Notes under the pieces: generated by a model
What the model was told of the DNA's origin: nothing
What the model saw: the letters and a program-made list of their open reading frames with translations, nothing else
The model's database searches: none
Assembly: GCF_003335675.1 (NCBI RefSeq)
Contig: NZ_QPHL01000016.1
Span: forward strand, 310,001 to 374,000
Source: Winogradskyella sp. KYW1333
Lineage (GTDB): Bacteria; Bacteroidota; Bacteroidia; Flavobacteriales; Flavobacteriaceae
Reading direction: 5' to 3'
Length of the DNA stretch: 64,000 nucleotides
Shown here: positions 17,084-25,626 of the stretch, in pieces
How positions within the stretch are numbered: the stretch's first letter is position 1
How the letters are laid out: the number at the start of each line of letters is the position of its first letter
Translations under genes and position numbers: made by a program

Positions 17084-18844
17084 CTATTTAATATAATCGA
17101 AGTAATTGAGAAGTATTTCATCATTTAATCTAGAGGGAGTAAAAATTTCAAGTAGTTTAGGTTGATCCGATAAATTATAAAAAGTATCTAGGCATGAATC
17201 TAACTTCTCAGAATCATTTGCTGATTGATACTCAAGTCCAAACATTTCACATAAATGCTTTGCGTTTAAGTTATGCTTGGTTTCAAAAAATGTGTCAAAA
17301 TTATCGGTGTTTTTATGTCCAGGCAATATTCTGAATATACCTCCTCCTCCATTATTAATTACAATAATCCTGAAAGTTTTAGGGATATAATTATTCCAAA
17401 GAGCATTACTATCATAAAAGAAACTAAGATCTCCTGTTATAAAAGTTGTGCGTTTATCTGACATAACAGAAGCTCCAATTGCTGTACTCGTACTGCCATC
17501 AATACCGCTAGTCCCTCGGTTACAGAATACGCTTATATCCGTTCTTAACTGAAATAGTTGTGTGTATCTTATCGCAGAACTGTTACCTACATGCAGTAAG
17601 CTTCTAAGAGGCAATGTTGAAAGTACTTTGTCAAAAACCATAAAATCTGAAAATTGAATTTCCTTTAAATAAGAATCATGCAATTTGCGTCGCTTTTGCC
17701 TTACATCAATCCAATTTGATTTGTAATTGTTTTTTTTATCATTGCTTACTTTTGGTAAAAAGTCTGCAAAAAAGCTATTCGGAGCGATTCTTAAATGCAT
17801 ACTCAAACTAAAGAAAGTATCATTTGCATTGTCTAACCCAATATGCCAATGGTGTTTTGGTTTGTATTTTCTGAGAAAGGCCTTAATTTTTTTTGATACG
17901 ATCAGACCTCCAAGTGTTATTAATAAATCTGGTTGAAGCTCTTTAAAACCAGAATCATCTAAGGAAGCAATTATTTTGTCAATTCCTGGGAAAAAATCAG
18001 GATTGTTGAGATTTGAGGTGGTTTCGGTAAAGACAATTATACTATTATCGTCAGCAATTTGATTTAATATATCTTCCTTAATTGAGTTAGGAGGCAGAAC
18101 ACCAACTAAAATCATTTTTTTGTCAGTTCCATTCCATATATCCTTGCAAGCCTTTATGTCGTCATCGTTAAAATCTTCATTTCTATTTAATACTTCATAA
18201 TCATTAACAGTTATGCTGGGATGCTCAATAGTTTCATATAGCGGTTCATTAAAAGGGATATTGATATGTATAGGCCTAGAATTTAATCTAGCCATATTTA
18301 AAGCATTTATTATTTCCAATTCGTTATATGACTGAATATCTTTTTGAAGCCCTAAAAATCGCTCTAATTGGTTTTCAATACTTTTAAAAATTGGTAATTC
18401 TTCTTCATTCTTATTTACCGATTCTTCATCAAGGTCTAACTTCAAATTAGTGCTAAAAACCACATGATCTCCAAATACATTGTTTTGTTTAATGGTTTGC
18501 CCATCACCAATATCGATAAGATGTTTTGGTCTGTCAGCAGATAAAACTAGCAAAGGAATATTGCTGTAATATGCTTCTGATATTGCTGGGTAATAGTTTA
18601 AAAGGGCACTACCCGATGTACAAACTAATGCAACAGGATTGTTTAACTGCTGCGCAATACCTAAAGCAAAAAATGCCGCACAACGTTCATCTACAATACT
18701 GTAGCATTTAAAAAATTTATTATTTGTAAATCCGATTGTTAAAGGTGCATTTCTACTACCAGGAGAAATAACTACATGCTGAATATTCTGCGCTTCACAT
18801 AAAGCGACTATAGTTTGTGATAAGGGAATTTTAGAATATTTCAT
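17084..18844 (-). CDS. menD: SEPHCHC synthase
   Basis: A thiamine-diphosphate enzyme of 586 aa that joins isochorismate and 2-oxoglutarate, the first committed step of menaquinone synthesis. The N-terminal VISPGSRNAPLTIG motif and RCAAFFALGIAQ (with the conserved Arg) form the PYR domain. In the PP domain, TGDLSFFYDSNALWNN is the ThDP and Mg binding motif (GDLSF), and NNGGGGIFRILPG follows. It starts 30 bases after the menF stop, and that gap holds its own TAnnTTTG box. Confidence 0.95.
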   Translation of the reverse strand: MKYSKIPLSQTIVALCEAQNIQHVVISPGSRNAPLTIGFTNNKFFKCYSIVDERCAAFFALGIAQQLNNPVALVCTSGSALLNYYPAISEAYYSNIPLLVLSADRPKHLIDIGDGQTIKQNNVFGDHVVFSTNLKLDLDEESVNKNEEELPIFKSIENQLERFLGLQKDIQSYNELEIINALNMARLNSRPIHINIPFNEPLYETIEHPSITVNDYEVLNRNEDFNDDDIKACKDIWNGTDKKMILVGVLPPNSIKEDILNQIADDNSIIVFTETTSNLNNPDFFPGIDKIIASLDDSGFKELQPDLLITLGGLIVSKKIKAFLRKYKPKHHWHIGLDNANDTFFSLSMHLRIAPNSFFADFLPKVSNDKKNNYKSNWIDVRQKRRKLHDSYLKEIQFSDFMVFDKVLSTLPLRSLLHVGNSSAIRYTQLFQLRTDISVFCNRGTSGIDGSTSTAIGASVMSDKRTTFITGDLSFFYDSNALWNNYIPKTFRIIVINNGGGGIFRILPGHKNTDNFDTFFETKHNLNAKHLCEMFGLEYQSANDSEKLDSCLDTFYNLSDQPKLLEIFTPSRLNDEILLNYFDYIK

Positions 18845-18851
18845 TAACGCA

Positions 18852-18859
18852 CAAAGATA
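18852..18859 (-). promoter_or_regulatory. TAnnTTTG -7 box for menD
   Basis: TATCTTTG on the minus strand lies seven bases before the menD ATG at 18844, inside the short menF-menD gap. It predicts an internal promoter with an almost absent leader. No clear -33 partner. Confidence 0.45.
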
Positions 18860-18874
18860 AGGATTCTCCTTGTT

Positions 18875-19999
18875 TTACTTTAAAACGTTAACGATAGTTT
18901 TGGTTTTGTTTACCGTCTCATCCCATTCCTTTTCTGGATCTGAATCTTTAGTGATTCCTCCACCAACATAAATTAAGGCTTTACCTTGTTTAATTTGCAT
19001 ACAACGCAGATTGACATAAAAATTTGAAATATTTTTAATACTGGAATAAGCATTGTTTTCAACATTTCTTCGATTTGAATTTCTGTATTGTATTTGCTTC
19101 AAATTGAGCTCCCCTAAAAACCCTGTGTAATACGCTCTTTTATAATTTTCATTTTGGATAATAAATGCTTTTGAAGCCTCTTTAGGAAATCCACAAACCG
19201 CAGGTGTAGGATGAAGTGCACGGATTATATCTTTTAATCTTGTGTCTTTATTTAGGTTGCTAGTAATCCTTGTTTTTAAATGAAGTAAATCACCTGCTCT
19301 AACAGTTTCAGTTTTAGAAATATTAATATTCGATGTATAATCTTGGATCTGATTAGTTATATAGTCCGTTACAATTTTCTGTTCATCCAGTTCTTTATTG
19401 GCCCAATTGATTTGGCTAAGATTGTTTATAGTTTGGGTACCGGCTAATGAAATAGTGGTTAATTGTCTGCCTTCTATTTTGAACAACAATTCTGGAGTAG
19501 CACCCAACCATAAACCTACCATTGGATGGTACCAACAATAAACCATTGCATTTTTATACCTTGAATATAATTGTTTAAACAAGTCTAGTGGACTCAAGTA
19601 TCCAACTTCATGCTCCTCTTTTCTAGACAAGACAACTTTGTCTAATTTCCCATCCTTTATTTGCGTAACACCTTTTTTTAATAGGTCTAAATAGCTTTTC
19701 TTATCAGCATCTAAGGGTGCTTCTAAATTTGAATTAATCACAAAATTGAACTTAAATTCAGAATCAACCTCCAATATATGTTGAGTGCAGTACTTTTCTG
19801 GTAATAATATACTTTTCTCAGCACTATCAAATGGTGCAAATACAAATCCACTTTCACCATAATTACCTGTTGTGTGCAATTCTTTATCTTTTTGCAACCA
19901 ACATTTTATCACAGAATTTATTGGTCTGCTGTATACTACAAAAGGTAATTTTTGATTGTAATGATTTTCTAAGGCAGAAAAAAATGAAATGCTATTCAA
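18875..19999 (-). CDS. menF: Isochorismate synthase
   Basis: A chorismate-binding enzyme of 374 aa that turns chorismate into isochorismate, the branch point to menaquinone. The conserved segments are DKVVLSRKEE, AGTQTINN, LHPTPAVCGFPKEAS and the C-terminal IYVGGGITKDSDPEKEWDE. It begins with a start codon at 19999, two bases after the thioesterase stop at 20002, so both share a transcript. Anthranilate or aminodeoxychorismate synthase is less likely given LHPTPAVCG and the neighbouring menD. Confidence 0.93.
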   Translation of the reverse strand: MNSISFFSALENHYNQKLPFVVYSRPINSVIKCWLQKDKELHTTGNYGESGFVFAPFDSAEKSILLPEKYCTQHILEVDSEFKFNFVINSNLEAPLDADKKSYLDLLKKGVTQIKDGKLDKVVLSRKEEHEVGYLSPLDLFKQLYSRYKNAMVYCWYHPMVGLWLGATPELLFKIEGRQLTTISLAGTQTINNLSQINWANKELDEQKIVTDYITNQIQDYTSNINISKTETVRAGDLLHLKTRITSNLNKDTRLKDIIRALHPTPAVCGFPKEASKAFIIQNENYKRAYYTGFLGELNLKQIQYRNSNRRNVENNAYSSIKNISNFYVNLRCMQIKQGKALIYVGGGITKDSDPEKEWDETVNKTKTIVNVLK

Positions 20000-20001
20000 T
20001 T

Positions 20002-20427
20002 TTACAAAGATTTGGGTAGAGAAATTGTAGATAACCTACAAATAGAGATTAAATTATCGGCATCATCAGTTATTCTGATATCTAGTAACTGAGTTGTTCT
20101 TCCTTTGTGCAAAAAAGTTGCTTTTGCATAAACAAAACCATCTTTAACGCTTTTTAAATGATTTGCTGTGATTTCTAATCCTCTAACAAACAACTTTTCA
20201 GTATCTATGAATAAATGAGATGCAAAACTTCCAACACTTTCAGCTAATGCTGCCGTTGCACCACCATGTAAAACGCCATCTGGTTGGTGCACCCTTTCAT
20301 TTACAGGCATACGAGCAATGAGGTAATCATCGCCAAAATCTACCATCTCAATTTCTAATGTCTCCATTAGAGTGTTTTTACAAATTGTATTGGCTTTTAT
20401 TAGAAATTGTTCTTTAGAAAGTTGCAT
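20002..20427 (-). CDS. Hotdog-fold thioesterase, probable DHNA-CoA thioesterase
   Basis: A PaaI/YbdB-type hotdog thioesterase of 141 aa. The catalytic segment HQPDGVLHGGATAALAESVGSFAS holds the Gly-Gly and the Glu of the family, and GLEITANHLKSVKDGFVYA the second strand pair. Members of this group (MenI) release 1,4-dihydroxy-2-naphthoate from DHNA-CoA. Its position as first gene before menF and menD supports that role; substrate specificity itself cannot be read from sequence. Confidence 0.85.
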   Translation of the reverse strand: MQLSKEQFLIKANTICKNTLMETLEIEMVDFGDDYLIARMPVNERVHQPDGVLHGGATAALAESVGSFASHLFIDTEKLFVRGLEITANHLKSVKDGFVYAKATFLHKGRTTQLLDIRITDDADNLISICRLSTISLPKSL

Positions 20428-20455
20428 AGAAAAACGTTATTTTTAAAGTCGATTG

Positions 20456-20463
20456 CAAAGATA
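20456..20463 (-). promoter_or_regulatory. TAnnTTTG -7 box for the thioesterase-menF transcript
   Basis: TATCTTTG on the minus strand stands 28 bases before the ATG at 20427. It lies in the 45-base gap to the divergent hydrolase gene. Consensus match only. Confidence 0.5.
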
Positions 20464-20472
20464 CTGAGAATA

Positions 20473-21111
20473 ATGAATTCGACCGAAAAAGAAGTAAGTT
20501 ACATTTCAAGTAACTCTTATTCAACACTTAATAATATTAATGAAAATACAGAAAATGTATGGTTTGTGTGTCATGGCATGGGTTACTTAAGCAGATATTT
20601 TCTAAAATACTTTAAGACATTAGATTCTGACAAGAATTATATAATTGCACCTCAAGCACCTAGTAAGTACTACCAGCAACCAAAAATGCACGTTTGTGCG
20701 AATTGGTTAACTCGTGATAATACTGAATCTGGTATGGAAAATATCATTAAATATTTTGATGCAATTTTGGATAATGAACATTTGCCAAAAAATATAAATT
20801 TTATTGTCTTAGGTTATTCCCAAGGAGTAAGTGTTGCATTAAGGTATATTTCAAAGAGAAAACTTCAGTGCAACAAATTAATTATTCACTCAGGTGGTAT
20901 ACCCAAGGAACTCGTTGATGAAAATTTTAAGTATATGAATAATGAAACAGAAGTGTTTATAGTTTATGGTACGAAAGATGAATATTTAAACGAATATCGA
21001 ATTATTGAGGAAACTCAATTAGCCAAAGAGTTGTTTGGTAATAAATTAAAAATTATACCTTTTGAAGGTAAGCATGTAGTTAATGTAGACTTTATTAAAA
21101 GTATTATATGA
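20473..21111 (+). CDS. Alpha/beta hydrolase, carboxylesterase-like
   Basis: A 212-aa serine hydrolase of the phospholipase/carboxylesterase type. The oxyanion segment is FVCHGMGYLSRYFL, the nucleophile elbow GYSQGVSVALRY, the Asp lies in VYGTKDEYLNEY and the His in FEGKHVVNV. The ATG at 20473 fits the domain; an upstream in-frame ATG at 20407 would overlap the divergent thioesterase by 21 bases. Because menH (SHCHC synthase, also an alpha/beta hydrolase) is absent from the cluster, this gene is a tempting candidate, but its motifs resemble esterases more than MenH. Its stop overlaps the next GNAT gene by ATGA. Confidence 0.82.
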   Translation: MNSTEKEVSYISSNSYSTLNNINENTENVWFVCHGMGYLSRYFLKYFKTLDSDKNYIIAPQAPSKYYQQPKMHVCANWLTRDNTESGMENIIKYFDAILDNEHLPKNINFIVLGYSQGVSVALRYISKRKLQCNKLIIHSGGIPKELVDENFKYMNNETEVFIVYGTKDEYLNEYRIIEETQLAKELFGNKLKIIPFEGKHVVNVDFIKSII

Positions 21112-21680
21112 ACATACCAGTATTAGAAAATGACAGAGTAAAATTGAGCTTATTGGATTTAAGCAATTATTCGAATCTCACAGACATAGCTAAGGAAGAT
21201 CAACTCATTTACTACTCACCATCGGATATTTCTACTCAAGAAAAACTTAGAGAATATGCTAAAGTTGCAGTTAAGGGTTATTATGATAAAACAATTATTC
21301 CATTTTTAGTCTTCGATAAATTGAATGGTGAATTTGCAGGCTCAACCAGATTTGGTTTAATTGACTATAATAACAAAGTTCTTCATATTGGCTGGACTTG
21401 GATAGGGAAAAGATTTCAAGGTACCGGATTGAACAAGAATATGAAGTTCTTAATGCTTCAATATGCATTTGAAAACATGAATTTTGAAAAAGTTGAATTT
21501 AGAATTGATGAACGCAACCTAAAATCAAGACGAGCTATTGAAAAAATTGGTGGTACTCTGGAAGGAGTATTACGGAAAAACACAATAATGCAAGATGGCT
21601 TTCGACGAAATACTTGTTGCTATGGCATTCTAAAAAAAGAATGGTCTGATATAAAATCTACTATTTTTGAAGGTTACTAA
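21108..21680 (+). CDS. GNAT N-acetyltransferase (RimJ/RimL type)
   Basis: A 190-aa GNAT. The pattern RVKLSLLDLSNYSNL, then HIGWTWIGKRFQGTGLNKNMKF with the acetyl-CoA binding RFQGTGLN loop, and VEFRIDERNLKSRRAIEKIGGTLEG near the C-terminus is typical of the RimJ/RimL branch that acetylates protein N-termini or small amines. It is coupled to the hydrolase upstream by a 4-base overlap. Substrate unknown. Confidence 0.87.
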   Translation: MNIPVLENDRVKLSLLDLSNYSNLTDIAKEDQLIYYSPSDISTQEKLREYAKVAVKGYYDKTIIPFLVFDKLNGEFAGSTRFGLIDYNNKVLHIGWTWIGKRFQGTGLNKNMKFLMLQYAFENMNFEKVEFRIDERNLKSRRAIEKIGGTLEGVLRKNTIMQDGFRRNTCCYGILKKEWSDIKSTIFEGY

Positions 21681-21724
21681 GACGTTTGTTGAAACGTTTT
21701 ATTTTTCTCCTTCAGTATTGCCAA

Positions 21725-22000
21725 TTATTTTTCTAGAAAAGTTATTGCCTTTTCGGTTTGAAAACTTGTTTTTGAGGCGAGGCCTTTTAAATCTTCCTTA
21801 AGTTTTTCTTTACCTGAGGCACTTGCTTTAGATAAATCATCCTTAACTTCATTAAAATCATCAACCAATTGATCTTTAACTTTCAAATCTTCTTTTTTTA
21901 GATTTTCCCTTGTAATGCTACCTTTTTTAGGCGTAAGTAATACTGCTACACCAACTCCAATTATTGTACCTAGCACCAGTGCTCCTTTATACTGAATCAT
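21725..22000 (-). CDS. YtxH-like small membrane protein
   Basis: A 91-aa protein with one N-terminal hydrophobic segment (GALVLGTIIGVGVAVLLTPKKG) followed by a Lys/Asp-rich amphipathic helix. This is the YtxH layout, a stress-related family. I take the ATG at 22000, which is preceded by GAGAAAACT; an upstream TTG at 22018 is possible but less likely. Function unknown. Confidence 0.75.
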   Translation of the reverse strand: MIQYKGALVLGTIIGVGVAVLLTPKKGSITRENLKKEDLKVKDQLVDDFNEVKDDLSKASASGKEKLKEDLKGLASKTSFQTEKAITFLEK

Positions 22001-22205
22001 AGTTTTCTCTTTAGTCAATGTCCACTTATACCTAGTTAATTATTTTCTTTTGTTACATATATCCTTTTCAAAAGTGGATAAACACATATATTGTTGAATA
22101 TAATTACTTTCCACAGTTTATCGTCAAAATAAATATTCAAACGAATAAATAAGGCTATCTAATTTAAAAAAGTATACTTTTCAATCAATGGAAACTTAAT
22201 CTATA

Positions 22206-22565
22206 ATGAGAATTTTATTTTTATTACTTGCTCTGACCTTATTTAACAATAGTTCTGCCCAGATTACATTAGAAGACGACGGATTACATTTTTTAACTGG
22301 GGCAGCAATATCCAGCGGAACTTATGCTTTGGTATATTCTAAAACAAAAAATAAAAAGAAAGCATTTTGGTATAGCTTTGGTTTATCATCGTTAGCAGGT
22401 ATTTCTAAAGAATTCTATGATGGCAACATTATAAGTGGAAAGTTTGATACATCAGAAATGATTGCTACCATGTTAGGAGGTCTTACAGCGAGTTATACTT
22501 TCAATATTTTTACTGGAAAAAAAGAAAAGAAACAGCATGCTAAGCTAAAATCAATCTCTGATTAA
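22206..22565 (+). CDS. Putative periplasmic YfiM-like protein
   Basis: A 119-aa exported protein. Residues 1-18 form a signal peptide (LFLLLALTLFNNSSAQ). The mature part has DDGLHFLTGAAISSGTYALVYS and AGISKEFYDGN, which resemble YfiM/DUF2279-type envelope proteins with two hydrophobic helices. The C-terminus overlaps the convergent nitronate monooxygenase gene by 15 bases. The function is unknown. Confidence 0.72.
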   Translation: MRILFLLLALTLFNNSSAQITLEDDGLHFLTGAAISSGTYALVYSKTKNKKKAFWYSFGLSSLAGISKEFYDGNIISGKFDTSEMIATMLGGLTASYTFNIFTGKKEKKQHAKLKSISD

Positions 22566-23501
22566 TCCATCGATAATCTGTTTAGTGGGTAATATAGCAT
22601 TAGTATGTTCAATACTTGGACCAGCAACCCAAACGGTTTTATAAGTTGCTTTTTTAGCAGCTTTTTCCGTTGCTTTCATTCCAATTGAGAATCGAATCAT
22701 CTTCACCCACTTCTTAAGTTTTCGGTTCTTATTCAATAGGTTTTCAATCCATGTGGCTTTAGTCCCTATTTTCTGAACATAAGGTGTATTAATAACCGTA
22801 CAAGGTGTTCCAGAAATACGTTCGGTCATTATAATATCCTCAGCACCATAATCCACACATGCTTGCTTATATTCATCCGTAACATTAGCTTCAATTGAAG
22901 CAATAAATGGGCTACCGACAGATACGCCTTCTGCTCCATAACCAAGCATTTTATCTATATCTGCCTTGCATCCCACTCCACCGGCAGATATAACTGGTAT
23001 ATCACAGTTGTCAGTTAATTCTTTAATCAATTCTTCCGGAGATAAATTACCTCTATGTCCGCCAGCTTCGTTATTTACCGCAATGATAGCGTCTGCACCT
23101 AATTCTTCTACCTTCTTCGCAAATTTTAAATCGGTAACGTCACAAAAAACCTTTATACCTGCTTTATGCGCTTGATTGATTGTTTCTTCTGGACTACCTA
23201 GCGACGTAATTATAAAATCGCAACCTTCCTCACATAAAACTTCTAGTTGGCCCAAATATTTAACATTAGATTTATTAACGATAAGATTAAACCCAAAGGA
23301 GCCTCCTTCCACTTTATTCTGTTTTAACTGTCTTATAGCATTTTTCAATTCTTCTAAAGTCCTATAATTCAGCGCAGGTATACAACCTGCAATACCGGCA
23401 TCCATAGCTTCTGTAACCATAGCTACATTTGACACTAAAAACATTGGTGCCTGAATAATTGGATACTGTATATTAAGAAGTTCTGTGAGTTTAGTTTTCA
23501 T
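22551..23501 (-). CDS. Nitronate monooxygenase / 2-nitropropane dioxygenase family
   Basis: A 316-aa FMN-dependent TIM-barrel enzyme. It begins LTELLNIQYPIIQAPMFLVS. AIIAVNNEAGGHRGNLSPEEL carries the catalytic-region His, and SAGGVGCKADIDKMLGYG then SVGSPFIAS bind the FMN phosphate. Family members oxidise nitronates; FabK-type enoyl-ACP reductase is a related alternative, but the EAGGHRG region suits the monooxygenase. A 24-bp perfect palindrome lies 31-54 bases upstream of the ATG. Confidence 0.87.
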   Translation of the reverse strand: MKTKLTELLNIQYPIIQAPMFLVSNVAMVTEAMDAGIAGCIPALNYRTLEELKNAIRQLKQNKVEGGSFGFNLIVNKSNVKYLGQLEVLCEEGCDFIITSLGSPEETINQAHKAGIKVFCDVTDLKFAKKVEELGADAIIAVNNEAGGHRGNLSPEELIKELTDNCDIPVISAGGVGCKADIDKMLGYGAEGVSVGSPFIASIEANVTDEYKQACVDYGAEDIIMTERISGTPCTVINTPYVQKIGTKATWIENLLNKNRKLKKWVKMIRFSIGMKATEKAAKKATYKTVWVAGPSIEHTNAILPTKQIIDGLIRD

Positions 23502-23531
23502 TTTTTAATAATATTTCCCAAATATAATAAA

Positions 23532-23555
23532 TTTTATTATGCATGCATAATAAAA
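23532..23555. promoter_or_regulatory. 24-bp perfect palindrome, candidate operator
   Basis: TTTTATTATGCA is followed directly by its exact reverse complement TGCATAATAAAA. It lies just upstream of the nitronate monooxygenase gene (start 23501), where an operator for a dimeric regulator would be expected. The core ATGCATGCAT is dyad symmetric without spacer. No regulator gene is adjacent. Confidence 0.55.
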
Positions 23556-23675
23556 CAGTTTAATCCAAAATCACATTACTGACGTAAATCATAATTCTTT
23601 CAATACTGAACAAAATCATTTTAGGATCAACTTGTCAATTATACATTTAGTTTATTAATCATAAAAGACTAAATC

Positions 23676-24176
23676 ATGAAAAAACTATTTATCTTAATAC
23701 TTCTACTAGCATTTAGCAACCAAGTATACGCAGAGGTTATCGAGTTACCTGAAATTGAAATTTCTGCAGTTAACTATGAGTATTTAAGCTCAGTTGACTC
23801 AGATGACACTACAATATAAATAAAATTGTTGCTAGAAAAAGTTGCAATGTATGATCTAAAGAGTTCTGATCTTTATAGCGATGAGTATGCTACTTACAAT
23901 GTTTCCTTCTATATACCTGATGGTAAAATTTTAGCGGCTTACGCTAAAGATGGTAAACTTCTAAGAACAATTGAAAAATATAAAGATATAAAATTACCAA
24001 AAGATATTAGAATGGCGATTGCTGAACGATTCCCAAATTGGACAGTGGTAAGTGATGTCTACAGAGTAAATTATCATTATCTTAATGAAGTCACCAAAAA
24101 ACTTTATGAGGTTAGACTTGAAAATGGTGGCAAAAAGATAAAAGTGAAACTAAATGAAAAAGGTGATTTTATGTAA
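23676..24176 (+). pseudogene. Secreted PepSY-like protein interrupted by an in-frame stop
   Basis: ATG at 23676 opens a signal peptide (FILILLLAFSNQVYA) and EVIELPEIEISAVNYEYL, then a TAA at 23817-23819 stops it after 47 codons. The same frame goes on without a gap as IKLLLEKVAMYDLKSSDLY to a stop at 24176. That second part (GKILAAYAKDGKLLRTIEKY, LPKDIRMAIAERFPNW) has the look of a PepSY-like/BLIP domain. Together the pieces make a secreted protein of about 166 residues, a size common in flavobacteria. Either a recent nonsense mutation, a sequencing error, or a re-start at the TTG at 23826 or ATG at 23847 without signal peptide explains it. A terminator follows at 24191. Confidence 0.7.
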
Positions 24177-24190
24177 TTTATATCTTTAAA

Positions 24191-24215
24191 AAAGCCCAAC
24201 TCAACGTTGGGCTTT
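24191..24215. terminator. Bidirectional intrinsic terminator
   Basis: AAAGCCCAAC, loop TCAAC, GTTGGGCTTT followed by TTT. It serves the 23676 gene on the plus strand and overlaps the end of the convergent methyltransferase gene. Confidence 0.88.
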
Positions 24216-24216
24216 T

Positions 24217-25440
24217 TTATTCTAAAAATCTGTAGTATCCACATTTTAAATAAGCACCCTCAAGAAAGCTTATAGGATGGTCTTTATCATGCGCGGTTTT
24301 TAAATATGTTTCAAACAATCGAGTTCGAGAATTTAAAACTTGTTGGTTTAGATCAAAAAAAGATTGAGCTGAAACTCGAGACGAACAAGATGCCAAAACC
24401 AACAATCCTTTTTTAGCAGTAAGTTGTTCTCCCAATTTAGCGAGCTCTGCGTATTTTTTCTTAGCTAGTGAAATTTCAGATTCTTGTTTTGCAAAACTAG
24501 GTGGATCAATAACTACAACATCATATTTCTTTTTATTTTTAATCAAGTCATCTAAAACTTGAAATGCATCTCCCGAAATAGTTTTATGAATTCCTCTAAA
24601 CTCATTGAGCTTTGCATTATGCTTTGCTATATCAAGTGCTTGCTTGCTAATATCCAAACTAGTAACTTCATCTGCACCATTAGCCAAGGCATGTATGGAA
24701 AAACCTCCAGCATATGAAAAAACATCTAAAACTGTTTTACCTTTGCTTAATTCACCTACTCTTCTTCTATTCTCTCGGTGATCTAAAAAATAACCAGTTT
24801 TATGGCCTTTAATTACATTTGCTGAGAATTTCACACCATGTTCAATAAATTGAACTACCTCATTGACTAACGCTCCAATAATTACATTACCGTCTTTCAA
24901 ACCATGACTTTTACTGTATTGTAATTTTCGACTTAAACGGACTACTACAGTATTTGTCTTGGAAGTTTCTTGAAGACTGTCTATTATCGATTCCAAATAA
25001 GGCAACCAAATTTCAGAATAAAGTTTTATAACAAGTACCCTATCATATACATCTGCTATCAATCCTGGAAAACCATCATTTTCCCCAAATAGAAGTCTGT
25101 AGCTATTTGTAGTGGTCTTCAATAAATCAGTACGCTTTTCAAAAGCCAATTGAATTTTTTGATGAAAAAACTTCGTATTTATTTCAACTCTATTTTTTCC
25201 ATGATGAATTATCTTTATTCTTATCGGTGAATTAGAATCGTATAAACCAATTGCTATTAACTTATTTTTATTCTTACTAAAAATTATTGCAATATCACCA
25301 GTTTGAGGATTATTAGAGACTTTCACAATACTATTGGAAAACACCCACGGATGACCTCTTACTACAAATTGTTCTCCCCTTGAGGTTAGTTTTACAGCAA
25401 TACTTTGAGGATGACTATTATTTTTAACTGTTTTATTCAC
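24217..25440 (-). CDS. RlmI-like 23S rRNA m5C methyltransferase
   Basis: A class I SAM-dependent rRNA methyltransferase of 407 aa. Residues about 12-85 form a PUA domain (RGEQFVVRGHPWVFSNSI). The catalytic domain shows the SAM motif KTVLDVFSYAGGFSIHALANG, DEVTSLDISKQAL, and VVIDPPSFAK (DPPSFA), followed by VLASCSSRV with the catalytic Cys. The layout is that of RlmI, which methylates C1962 in E. coli 23S rRNA. Its gene stop lies within the terminator at 24191. Confidence 0.92.
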   Translation of the reverse strand: MNKTVKNNSHPQSIAVKLTSRGEQFVVRGHPWVFSNSIVKVSNNPQTGDIAIIFSKNKNKLIAIGLYDSNSPIRIKIIHHGKNRVEINTKFFHQKIQLAFEKRTDLLKTTTNSYRLLFGENDGFPGLIADVYDRVLVIKLYSEIWLPYLESIIDSLQETSKTNTVVVRLSRKLQYSKSHGLKDGNVIIGALVNEVVQFIEHGVKFSANVIKGHKTGYFLDHRENRRRVGELSKGKTVLDVFSYAGGFSIHALANGADEVTSLDISKQALDIAKHNAKLNEFRGIHKTISGDAFQVLDDLIKNKKKYDVVVIDPPSFAKQESEISLAKKKYAELAKLGEQLTAKKGLLVLASCSSRVSAQSFFDLNQQVLNSRTRLFETYLKTAHDKDHPISFLEGAYLKCGYYRFLE

Positions 25441-25626
25441 TTAAATCTATTCCAAAATATGAGCAAACATAGTAAAACAAATAAGTAAACTTCTCGCATT
25501 TTATCTCAAATAAATAGAACGAATTAACCAATTAGGTAAATTTTTTGTCGTTTCATCGCAAATAATACGATTCTATTAAAGAAATCCTCCATATTGTAGT
25601 ACCAAATCAAGTCTATTTTAAACATT

